DNA of 64,000 bases, taken from NCBI RefSeq assembly GCF_036898095.1, contig NC_090768.1:47857687-47921686 (forward strand), given 5' to 3'. Below are positions 7,414-17,298 of the stretch, piece after piece. Within the stretch, counting starts at the first letter, position 1, and every line of letters starts with the position of its first letter. The notes beneath the pieces were generated by a model, which saw only the letters and a program-made list of their open reading frames with translations, was not told the origin of the DNA and did no database searches. Both the position numbers and the translations under genes were made by a program. This DNA comes from Palaemon carinicauda (taxonomy: Eukaryota > Arthropoda > Malacostraca > Decapoda > Palaemonidae).

Positions 7414-10058
7414 TGGTGCGATGGGGGGAACGGACCGGCTCGTCCGACTCCCCTGAGGATGGGAAATTCTCGTCCGCAGGGGAGGGAAAGAAAGTCTGGG
7501 GAAGAGAAGGAGCCTTGCGCAAGGATTTCCGAGACAGCTTAGCCCTCGGAGAAGTCACCACGAAGGGGACTCCTCTCTTCCTCTTCAGGGGAGATGAGGT
7601 AGCCACTGCTTTGTGACCTAGTTCAGAGAACACAGGCTTAAAAGCCTGCATGAGAGCTCTGACTATGGTACCAAACAAGGGCTGTTGGCTGACAGTCACG
7701 CTGTCAGACACTCCCTCTGGAGGGAAGGGGATCGAACGATCCCTAGGAGGAGTCGACAAACGAGGGTTCGTCTGAGCTGAAAGAGAGTCCTTAGACCTGT
7801 CCGGAAACCTCCCCTCCTCCGGCAAGCGCGCTGTTCTGCACTTGCGAGGGGGGGGAGCGAGAAGAAGATCTGTCCGCCTGAAGCCCCACGAAGTCGCGAG
7901 CGGGATCGCGCTGGCGATCGCGGCGTGAATCGCACTGGTAGTCGCGCGATGAGCCCTGCCCTGGATCGCGAGCGGCAGGATCGTGTTATACAGGAACTTC
8001 GCGCGTGCGCGCGTGATCGCGAGCAAGGGCGAGGGGGCGCGGACGCACATAGGTGACGGAGAGGGCATGCGGCGCGCAGGAGCTGGAACGTGGGGCGGTG
8101 TTGAAGGCAGGATAGGAGCTGGAGCGTGAGCAACCTTCTGCTCGCGTGTGGGCGGGCATGCAGGAACCTGCTGATGAGCCTGTGCGGGCAAAATTATTAG
8201 GCGCGCGTGCATGAGAAATATTCCTAGCGCGTGGGTGTGGAGCGCGCGTGTCAGGAAGCACGGGGCGAGCTTGCGTGCTTACGCGCAGGAGAATGATGCG
8301 CAGGAGTTGCAGGAACTGCCCTCTGAGGTGAACGAGGGCACGCTGGGCGCACAGGAGATCGTGGGCACGCATCAAGATGCGGGCGTAAGGACGTGTGCTG
8401 CTGTGATGGGTGTGCAGGGCGCGCAACCGGAATCGGGCGCACTTGTGTGCGCTGCCGCGATGGGAGCGCAGGGTGCACAACAGGATTTGGGCGCACAGGT
8501 GTGGGCTGCTAAGCTGGGCGCGCGTGGCGCGCAACAGGAATCGGGCGCACAGGGGTGCGCAGTTTAGAAGAAGAAGGCAGGGGTACCTGTGAGCGCCCGT
8601 GCGCTAACTTGGGTGCCTCCTGTACTGCGGGCTGGACTGTAGGAGAGCGCTGGCGCATTGGTGAGCGCTTGCGCGCTGTGTCAGGAACTGCGGCTGTGCG
8701 CTTAATTCCAGAAGAGCGCTGAGGCCCTGGAGAGCGCTGACGAAGAGGAGAGCGCTTAGGCGCTGTAGCAGGAACTGCAGGAGGGCGCTGGCGCGCAGGA
8801 GAGCGCTGACGCGCTATAACAGGAACTACAGGAGGGAGCGCAGGAGATCGTGGGCGCGCAGGGGGACCCTGGCACGTATGAACAGGAGCAGGAGCGCGCA
8901 CGCGCGCAAGGGAGTGCAGTGGCACTAGGTCAGGAACAGCAGCAAGACGGCGCATAGGGGGTGCCTAGCGCTTAAGGGACTGAGGCACAGTTTTGCGCTC
9001 AAGTCCCTTGTGCCCCGAAGGGACCGGTGCCTGTACAATGACAGGATCAGCATCCTTGAAGGGTGATGGCAGGACAGCAGGTCTGGAGGGTGACAGGTCA
9101 GGGGGTCCCGAAGGACAACCTTCCACCGAAGGAGATCGCGAACGATCTTCGGAGAGGTCTAAGGTGGTAGCTGGCAGGATCGGAGAACGATGAGTCTCCT
9201 CAGCAGAGGACTGCGGGGACGACGAGCTGAAAAGGCGCCTCCTAACTCCCTTGTGAGGAGAAGGAAGTCCTCTACGGTGAAGGGGAGGATGAACTTTCCG
9301 CCTTATACGCCCTCTAAGGGCCATGGGATCAGCAAGCTGACCTTCGTAAGGCCTCAGCAGAGGAGTCTCTGTAAGTGAACTCCCCCGGGGGGGAGAATCA
9401 CCAGCAGGAGAGACCGTGGGACTAAGTTCCGCCCTCGAAAGATGTTCGGAGGGGGAATCATAGCCTTCAGCTACCTCAGCAACAACAGGAGCAGTTTGAT
9501 CCGACACACCGGAGGCCTCCGTTATAACAACGTCGACGATAGACAGAGGATCTACGTCTGCTATCGCCGGCGACTGTTTAACAGCTGCTCCCAGCTTGAT
9601 TATATCAAACAGGGCTTCCTTGAAGGGCGAACCCTGAAGCCCCAAGGAAGACCAAAGCTGTAACAAATCACGATTAGGCACAGGGAAATCAATATCCTCC
9701 TCCGAGGGAAGAGGGGCAGCTGCCTCGCTATGGGAGGCAACTACCTCTCCCGCACCCCGGGATCAGTCAACAGAACAACGGTCTATGCTCCCCTTCGACG
9801 GTCTCTCGGAAGAGACCGATCGAGTGGGAGCTTTGGAGGAGGTTTGGGCTACGGAAGAAGAGCCTTGGGATTTTCTCTCTTCAAAGAAGCCTTTGGAGGA
9901 GAAATATCCCTTTTGGACTTCTTCTTCCGGCGCCGGCCAAACCTCTCCCACTGGGAGGTAGACCACTCCCTACACTCACCGCATACATTACCCTTTTCAC
10001 ACCGTTGGCCCCTACAATGAGGACACAAGGTATGAGGATCTGTGTCTACCGCCGACAT
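7388..10058 (-). pseudogene. DIRS B gag, N-terminal and low-complexity region
   Basis: The apparent gag start at 10058 gives HTLCPHCRGQRCEKGNVCGE and SQWERFGRRRKKKSKRD, a Cys-rich then basic N-terminus. Reading then moves through several overlapping minus-strand frames (9966-9763, 9681-8965, 8955-8509, 8534-7986, 8212-7388), so it is frameshifted. The 9681-8965 part contains NRDLLQLWSSLGLQGSPFKE, a plausible structured segment. From about 8960 to 7990 the protein is Arg/Pro/Ser-rich with RQRSP-like repeats. The function is inferred to be the structural protein of the element. Opposite-strand frames here are composition artefacts. Confidence 0.6.
8408..8569. repeat. 54 bp minisatellite in gag, three copies
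   Basis: Units begin at 8408, 8462 and 8516 with GGGxGxGCAGGGxGC-like starts. The period of 54 (18 codons) preserves frame. It is part of a GC-rich, GCGC-dense stretch (about 7990-8960) unlike the rest of the window. Confidence 0.85.
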
Positions 10059-10144
10059 AAAGGTCCCACAAGGGCAGTCAGGTAAACCAGACTAATGGCA
10101 GTCAAAGCGAGGGTGAGAGCAGACACGTCTGCTCTTCACCCGAG
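10059..10144 (-). other. Element B 5' leader
   Basis: Only about 86 bases separate the putative gag start from the right terminal repeat. No splice-acceptor-like pyrimidine tract is seen, in contrast to family 2, which has a ~2 kb leader. Confidence 0.5.
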
Positions 10145-10328
10145 CCAAAAGTAAAGTGAAGTATTCACCGGTGTGTGTAAGGGGGGGTAGCAAGCTACCC
10201 CTCCCTACCCCCCGCTAAATAGCAGTGGGGTAGTAAACCCTCGTTAAAACTCTAATGGCTTGTCATTCAGCTCCGCCGAAGTAATAACCCATAATAAATA
10301 GCGTGGTTTGTATTTCAGTTTCGGAACA
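10145..10328. repeat. Element B 5' inverted terminal repeat
   Basis: Reverse complement of the left repeat. It ends CGGAACAAAT at 10331, and the last bases are copied in the ICR. Confidence 0.88.
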
Positions 10329-10331
10329 AAT

Positions 10332-11499
10332 GTACTTTGACCTTGTCATCTATTGTTTATCAATAAATGTATATTTGAATTTTGCGTCTCTTTTCACCCA
10401 AAAAATTCCAAATAAATAAATGTGTCAGAGCATTTCATTACAACCTTTCATATTGAAAATATATTCTGAACATATACAATATTTGTTCTAAAGCTAACAA
10501 ACCTTATAATTGTGTGTTTTTATCAGGTGTATCAGTCCCTGGTTAAGACTGTTTTCATATACCTTGATTGTATTACTGACTTATACAATTTTCCTACATG
10601 GATTAAAACCTGTCTATCTTGCATGCGACTCACCAAGTAGACCGGGGGAGGTGTCGGTAGTCAATACATACATTTGTTCCTTTCAGAATACAAACTCTGT
10701 TTTACAAAATTATATGATGAAACCAATATACCTGTTTGTTGGCTATATTTTTCATACGAATTCACAATCCTCGAGTTTTTTCCTAGAGTCTGCCATGACT
10801 CTTCCCTGTAGGGGGCAGGAAACACTGACATAGTCCATGATCAGTTGAAATCGTGTATGACGGTAACACCATGTGTCTCTAGGTCTAAATGACCAAGGAA
10901 AATTTATCTCGCGGTTTTTGGAACTATTGGGAAATCCAGATACATTAATGCTCTGGTAAACTTCGATCAGGACGACATGGCCTGAGCCCAAAAAACGGAT
11001 TTTGAGCGAAGCGAAAAATCCATTTTTGGGTGAGGTAGCCATGTCGTTCTGATGGACCCACCCTCCTTTTATAAAAGGCTGAAAGAATCCCTCCCAAAAG
11101 TACTGTATCTGTAGCACCTCGCTGACGCTACAAGGAATAACAAGATGGCGCCTGGTAGTGACATCATACAGCTACTCAGCAGTAGGAGTAGAGCGTGCCT
11201 TAATAACGGCTCTCCTCCGATTCTTGCCACTTTCCCCTCTCGAAGCGAAAACGTTTTTCTAGGTGTAGATAGCTATTTGGCGTGTCAAGAATACGTCCTC
11301 TGATATAATGCGATATCCCTAAAGGCGAAAGCCAGGGATATTCGCGCCAGGAGTTAGAATTCTGGATACCTTAAGTAAAATTCTCTGGGATATATCCCTG
11401 TAGTTAAATATAACCTAGGAAGCTACTCTAAAGGAACTTCCATCAGGACGACATGGCTACCTCACCCAAAAACAGATATTTCGCTTCGCTCAAAATCCG
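10332..11499 (+). mobile_element. DIRS element A, right part (3' tail, ICR, 3' ITR)
   Basis: This continues A after the B insertion. The tail block with GACTCTTCCCTGTAGGGGGC (10798) is shared with D (29730) and I (54050, inverted). The ICR is at 10961-11056. The 3' terminal repeat runs from 11057 to the outer end AAAATCCG at 11492-11499. No gene is present. At 11500 element C starts directly. Confidence 0.82.
10961..11056. repeat. Family 2 ICR palindrome (element A)
   Basis: A ~95 bp imperfect palindrome: ATCAGGACGACATGGC at the left and GCCATGTCGTTCTGAT at the right, with AAAAAACGGATTTTGAGCG in the centre. It equals the outer right end joined to the outer left end of family 2, as an ICR should. 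Confidence 0.85.
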
Positions 11500-11870
11500 T
11501 TATTTGGGCTCAGGCTATGTCATAATGATGGAAGGGTTCCTAAAGGTAGCCTTCTAAGAGATATTTGCTACAGTGATGCTCCCATAGAATTAAAACCAAA
11601 GGTCTCCAGGATTCCAACTCCTAGCACGAGTATCCAATAAAGGATATCGTATAATATCAGGGGACGTATTTTAGATACGACACATGGCAATCTTCACCCT
11701 GAATAGATTGAACACTTCGATGTAAGTGGGAAGAGTGGCAAAAAGAAAGGGGTGCCGTTCTAAGTACCCGGTGGATCCACTTCCCTACTAACACTGCGAC
11801 GCCATTCCTATTCTTGTAGCCTGCTAAGAGTGTGTGTGCTCTCCCTTAACCCGGTGTTTTTCTCAAATTT
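11500..11870. repeat. Element C 5' inverted terminal repeat
   Basis: This is the reverse complement of the 3' repeat at 19836-20100 plus 19106-19155. Shared blocks include the one with GATATCGTATAATATCAGGG and the one with GTGGATCCACTTCCC, which faces GGGGATCCACCGG on the right. Confidence 0.82.
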
Positions 11871-13540
11871 TGGAATTTTCTCATTATGCAATCATCAGCA
11901 TCTTCATCATCTGGAAAGTTGAGTATTCATTCTTTCCTTGGTGTAATTTTGATCTCCCTTTTCATAGTTAAATTCATTCATTTAAGTGTGCTTTGGTGAG
12001 CATTGCCGGAGCCATTTAATGACTGCTGTCGCCCCTCATATTATTGTCTATTATTTAGATAGTAGGGCGACCCTTTCCCGGCTTTTCGCTAATATATTAG
12101 CTATTTAGGCAATTTATATAAGAAGTGATATTGCATGCATGAATTTTAACTTTTTAAGTTATGTGAATTTACTTAACGTATTCGTGCTGGAGCACCGGTG
12201 GTACTCTATCACCTTTGCCGGGGCTCCTAGCAGTATTATCTCTGCTCATATATATGTTAGTAAAGTATTTTCCCCTGTTTAGCCTCCGTCTTTATCGTTT
12301 CTTTTCGATTCTGATGAATTTATATATCCTCTTGAATCTATGGAATATTCCAGATAAGGTACGATAATTATCCCCTCTCTGAGAGAAGAGGCTAAACCCT
12401 TCTTTCCTCCCTGAGTGGTGCCGCCGGTATAGGCGGCCGTCACTGTCTATCCTCATTGCTGTCGAGTAGAACGATGTTCTTCCTGTCTCCGGCTTTGAGA
12501 CAGACAGTGACATATTCAGGGTGCCCTCGTCTTGCCGACGGCAGCGTCGTCAGTACAGGAAGTCATACTTTCAAGCTCTTTATTTTGAGGAGGGCGACAT
12601 AGCCTGCAGCCGCCTCTTAAAACAATGAACTATAAGACCCTCGCCTCCTCATCCTCTATCATCTTGTGACGCCGTGTCGTCACAAGATTCTTTTGCTGGT
12701 ATTCTGACAATCACCCCAGCTTGCCGGGACGGTTGCATTACCGGCAGGTGTTCTGCTGGCGGCAGTTAGATCCTTCGTCTCGCTACTGCCTTCCCCCAAC
12801 TTCCCTTCCTCGATAGGAAGTTGATAAGAATGAGGGAGGGCTGAGACGTCTTCTGACGGCTGTTGGCATGCAACCTAATATACTTTGAAAGTCCTCAGCT
12901 CTCTCTTGAGTTGTCATTTACATTCTTTAGCCACCGGCTCTACTGCCGGCGACAGGCTAGTATGCAGATGGGTTGAAGCCAGAATCTGACAGATTCTTCC
13001 CCCTTCCACTGGAACTTTTACTCTAGAAGGTAGATTGTAATTGGACATATAGTCCTCTGACACTTCCCGCTATTATGTCCATTCATAATAGTGGGAAGCC
13101 CTCCTTCTTTAATCTTTCTCTTTTTTTTTGGTTAGCACTGTCAGGTACTAACCTAATGCCGGCAGACTACTGAATATAATTATACATTAATATACATGTT
13201 TTCTAACATATACTGTGTTCCCTATCGCAGACGATTGTAAAGACCACAATCTTTTACTGAAGTTGAGTAATCCTTCAATACCCAGATGGTTTCCTTGATC
13301 ATCGGGGATTTACAATACCTGATCTGTATTAATACAGTACTACAGGTGGATGATGTTGGTATAAATTACTTACTAACACTAACTCTAGTTTCTAGAGTTT
13401 CTCTCCCTTGTAACCTTCCCTATAAGGGAAACTTAATATTAATACGGACGGGGGCCTCAGCAATAGTCTGGGAAGAGAATTCATTCGGATATGTGTCTTT
13501 TCTTATTTCCTTTCAAGCTTACTATCCTAAGCTACCATAA
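11871..13540 (+). other. Element C 5' leader, noncoding
   Basis: No family-related open frame is seen. The stretch has scattered GCCGGCAG-like words that recur in the leader of I. By position it is the DIRS 5' untranslated leader and could contain an intron ending at the acceptor at 13636. Confidence 0.5.
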
Positions 13541-13615
13541 ACAATAGTGATTACTATTGTTGTTATATATTGCATGCTTTATATATCACTGAGATACAAG
13601 ACATTATACTCATGG

Positions 13616-13636
13616 AAAGTTTCTCCTTCTTTACAG
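13616..13636 (+). promoter_or_regulatory. Putative 3' splice site before gag (element C)
   Basis: A pyrimidine-rich tract ending TTCTTTACAG sits directly before the gag frame. The same arrangement is found in D (24912), I (62542, minus) and F (41763, minus). Confidence 0.6.
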
Positions 13637-15450
13637 GATGATCCTGGGGAGAAATGTGGAGCGATGTTCTGCAACCACAAGGGGAGGGACTTCTGTGGCC
13701 ACACGATGTGTAGGTCTCATGCCCCCTGTTGCATCAGCACAGGAGTCCTGAAATATTGGGACCTGAAAGACTGCAACATCTGCTCGACCTTGCTAACTAA
13801 CAGCTTCGGCAAAGCCCCCTTAGTTACCCTAGAGACTAGGGACAAGGCGAGGGATGCCCTTCACAAGTGGGTAAGGGGGTTCCAGAAGAACTCCCCGGGA
13901 CCATAATTACCCAATGACTCCCTGGGGCGTATAATGTTCCCCAAGGCTCTTCCTAATGCGGTGTTGTCCTAGGAACATTCCGGTCTCCCTTCATCCAGCT
14001 GGAGGTTGACTTGGACACCAATAGGACCATAGAGGACATGGACATCCAACAAGAGAGGATGTCAGAAGTGTCCTCCGACACGGAACAAGACCTGCTGCAC
14101 GGTATCCCTGAAGAGGACGAAGATCTTCCCCTCATGGAGAAAGAGGAATCCCTCTCGACGGCGGCAGAAGACCCTCAGTTTGCCGTGGCCGCATACCAGT
14201 CACTACCATCAACGTCCTCTCCACCAACCCACAACCTGTTGCTCAGGCCATTGCAAGTGAAGAGATTGTCGTCTCTTACACTCATGATGGAGTTGTTCCA
14301 ACAGGAGCAGAAGGCCATGCAGGAGACGTTCATGCAGCAGCAAAGAACCATGCAGGAGAAGATTGACAGTCTCGGAACCGCCAGGGGCACGTCTAAGAGG
14401 CCTCTTAGAGTGTCCGATCTCCCTCATTGCTCCGAATCCAATCCCTGGAGGTATGCGGAGCACATGCCCATGATGGATGGGAAACTATTTGTTTCCGAGA
14501 AGCTGGGAGTTAGGCCGATTGAAGACCTCGAGTTCTGGCCTACTTCCCTGCTTATCCCGAGTGCTATGTGAGACTGAGGGACGAAAGTGCGACCCGAGAA
14601 GGAAGTCATCGTGTTTGGACACAATAAGGTGCAGGCCATCCTTCTGAAGACCCTGAAGGGAGCCGAATATTCTAATTCTAAAGTTTCAGCACTGAGCAAA
14701 AAAAAACGCTACTTTTCTTACCCCTTCCTCGATCTCATTTCCCTTTACAGAGAAAGCGTTCGACTGTTGTCAAGGATGCCGACGAGGGAAATCCTTGCCC
14801 GATTTTGGAAGAATGCAAGCCATTATCCCTCGCACTCCCTACCAGTGAAGGAAAGTGGAAGGATGTCCACCTAACCTTCTCCATCTCCAAACTAGACCTG
14901 GAGATCGCAGGACAGCAGTTCAACGAGAACCTTCCTAAGTTGCCAGACCATCTTCTGAAGAAGGAACAGGAGTCGAAGGAGAAACTTGCGGCCTCTCTCT
15001 CTCATCAGAACTGCTTGGAACTAAGTGCGAACAAGCATAATGCCCCAGATATCTTCCTTTTTCTAGCCATGTCTCACATGGGTACCCTTGTGAAGGACTT
15101 TTATGCTTTCCTCAGGGCGAGGAGTGCTTGCAGAGAGTTCGTCCTGGCTGCAGCGACCATCTGGCATGAACCAAGGAGGTTGATTACCTCGAACATCTGG
15201 GGTAAAGACCTCTCTCCACAGGATCTGGTCCAAGAGGTCATTGCGAGGGCAGCGATGGAGAACAGGAACCTTCTCCAAAAATGGGGTATGTCCTTGAAGA
15301 GGAAATCTTCTACGAAAGGAGGCCCCCAACCATAGAACAAGAGGGCAAGGAGACCGCGAAGACCTGCACAAGTCCCGACCATGACCACAATGCATCAGAC
15401 CACCTTCCAGATGGTCCCTCAGCCGCTGGTAATTCAGTTGCCTGTGTTTA
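13637..15450 (+). pseudogene. DIRS C gag
   Basis: The N-terminal Cys/His domain is CGAMFCNHKGRDFCGHTMC, SHAPC, YWDLKDCNIC, with the same spacing as D and I. It is followed by KARDALHKWVRGFQKNSPGP and then a stop (13904). The next frames, 14011-14571, 14587-14874 and 14805-15335, hold an acidic region (MDIQQERMSEVSSDTEQD), a coiled-coil-like Met/Gln-rich segment, the NPWRYAEHMPMMDGKLFVSE block, and LQKWGMSLKRKSSTKGGPQP. At least three frame changes are present. The position of the usual ATG reads GAG, so the start is lost or lies in an upstream exon. It is presumed structural; there is no enzymatic motif. Confidence 0.75.
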
Positions 15451-16605
15451 ACCCTACCTTTGAGAGGCAGTCGACTTCCTTTCATCCCAGCCAGAAAGGA
15501 AGAGGTTCTAGGAGAAGTTCACCAAGAAATAACTTCTCTCGGGGCTGAGGAGGACGTGGTCGCGGAGGCAAATCTGCAGGACCCCCCAAGCAATGAGGGG
15601 TTTCAGGTAGGGGGCAGACTCCATCATTTTCGGGATCGCTGGACCTTTGATCCCTGGGCCCACAGCCTAATTGCGAATGGACTCGGGTGGAAATGGAGCA
15701 GAACTCCACCCCGTTTTCCAGAATTCTTCCAACACTCCACCCCCTTGTTAGAAGAATATATCTCAGAACTCGACCAAGAAGGTGATAAGGAAAACGAAGT
15801 CCATCAAGTTCCAGGAAAGGCTCTTTTGTGTTCCCAAGTAAGACTCAGACAAACTCAGAGTCATTCTAGACTTGTCTCCACTCAACAAGTTCATCGAGAA
15901 CAACAAGTTCCGGATGCTTACTTTGCAACAGATAAGGACCCTTCTGCCAAAAGGGAGTAATGCCTATTGGACTGAACACAACCCCAAGGATATTCACCAA
16001 GCTAACAGACAGTCGTTCAACAACTACGCACCGAAGGTGTTCAAGTGGTAGCTTACTTAGACGATTGGTTGGTATGGGCAGCATACAAGATTACTTGTCT
16101 GCAGGCAGCTCAAAAAGTGATCCAGTTTCTGGAGCACTTAGGCTTCAAGATCAACCGCAAGAAGTCTCGTCTCACTCCAGCTCAACAGTCCCAGTGGTTG
16201 GGAATCCAATGGAACTTAAAGTCACACCACCTCTCCATTCCATCCAAGAAGAGGAGAGAGATAGCAGGGTCTGTCAGGAGACTAATCCGTTACAAGAGGA
16301 TTTCAAGATGCCAACAGGAAAGAGTCTTGGACTCTCTACAGTTCGTAGCAGTGACAGACCCAGTGCTAAAGGCACGTTTAAAAGATGCGTCAGGAGTCTG
16401 GAGGAAATACGCATTGAACGCTCGAAGGGATCAACTAAGGTTGACTCCGGCCTTGTTGCGCAGAGAATTAAAGCCGTGGTCCACAGCCAAGAGTCTAGCG
16501 AGGACAGTTCCCCTGCAACCACCACAACCATCGGTAGTGATCCATACAGATGCCTCCTTGGAAGAATGGGGAGGTCATTCACGACAGGAAGGTGCAAGGG
16601 ACTAG
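15451..16605 (+). pseudogene. DIRS C reverse transcriptase with palm deletion
   Basis: The conserved GRLHHFRDRWTFDPWAHSL block precedes the RT. Fingers are frameshifted near 15800-15950. At about 15957, LLPKG is joined directly to a MPIGLN block; I has some 50 residues between these points, including palm motif A (VSIDLADAYWHLL). The rest is good: VAYLDDWLVWAAYK (palm C), RKKSRLTPAQQSQWLG, VTDPVLKARLKDASGVWRKY. RNase H then starts at VVIHTDASLEEWGGH. Loss of motif A makes the RT inactive. Confidence 0.85.
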
Positions 16606-17298
16606 GTCAGCCAGTACAAAAAATTTCATATCAACATTTTGGAAGCTATGACAGTGTTCCTGACATTAATGAGACTATCTCCTCACAGATCAACCCACAT
16701 CAGGTTGGTCCTGGACAACAAGGTGATAGTAAAGTGTCTAAATCGACAAGGCTCGAGATCACCACACATCAACCATGTGATGTTAGCCATCTTCTACCTG
16801 GTAAGGAAGAAGAGATGGCACTTATCAGCAGTTCATCTACAAGGGATCCGCAATGTGACAGCAGCCGCTCTATCCAGGCGAAAGCCCATAGAGACAGAAT
16901 GGTCCCTGGACGCAGACTCATTCTCCTTCATCTTGGGAAAAGTCCCAGAACTGCAAATCAACAACAAGAAACTATCTCGTTATGTAGCGCCTTACCTGGA
17001 CCCTAAAGCAGAAGCGATGGATGCCATGTCTCTAGACTGGAACAGATGGAATTATATTTACCTGATTCCACCAACCAATCTGCTAAAAGTCCTCGACAAG
17101 CTAAGATCCTTCAGAGGGACGGCAGCGGTGGTAGCCCACAAGTGGCCCAAGATCAATTGGTTTCCTCTAGTCCTAGAGTTGAATCTGAAGCTGTTTCCAC
17201 TGCTGAATCCAGTGCTGTCCCAACCGGTCCAGAAGTCGACTGTCTACGCTTCATCCTCGAGAACCAGCAACCTACATCTCATGATTTTCTCGCCTTAG
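16606..17298 (+). CDS. DIRS C RNase H C-half and MT-like domain
   Basis: An open frame from about 16639 in a different frame from the RNase H start. It has NILEAMTVFLTL (catalytic Glu), VLDNKVIVKCLNRQG (Asp), SAVHLQGIRNVTAAALSR (the last catalytic Asp of VTADALSR replaced by Ala), then the MT-like domain with NNKKLSRYVAPYLDPKAEAM and YLIPPTNLLKVL. The DLFVTSD segment that precedes NNKK in I is missing. The C-terminus overlaps the YR frame. It is non-functional as it stands. Confidence 0.78.
   Translation, partial: VSQYKKFHINILEAMTVFLTLMRLSPHRSTHIRLVLDNKVIVKCLNRQGSRSPHINHVMLAIFYLVRKKRWHLSAVHLQGIRNVTAAALSRRKPIETEWSLDADSFSFILGKVPELQINNKKLSRYVAPYLDPKAEAMDAMSLDWNRWNYIYLIPPTNLLKVLDKLRSFRGTAAVVAHKWPKINWFPLVLELNLKLFPLLNPVLSQPVQKSTVYASSSRTSNLHLMIFSP

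Larger units (their letters stand above)
2399..10331 (-). mobile_element. DIRS element B (family 1), structurally complete
   Basis: A full DIRS1-type element on the minus strand, about 7.9 kb. Inverted terminal repeats lie at both ends (2402-2625 and 10145-10328). An internal complementary region sits at 2661-2761, next to the 3' repeat. The gene order is gag, RT-RNase H-MT, and an overlapping YR. Both outer ends carry AAT (2399-2401 and 10329-10331), and the ICR contains the fused ends with a single AAT (2718-2720 on the opposite strand). DIRS elements are thought to integrate from a circular DNA by YR recombination, without long target duplications; that agrees with what is seen. Coding frames carry several frameshifts, so this copy is not autonomous. 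Confidence 0.9.

Noticed and set aside
8211..8567. Plus-strand 118-codon ORF as a gene
   Set aside because: It lies opposite gag in a GC-rich repeat region; the Ala/Gly/Gln repeats mirror the minus-strand minisatellite.
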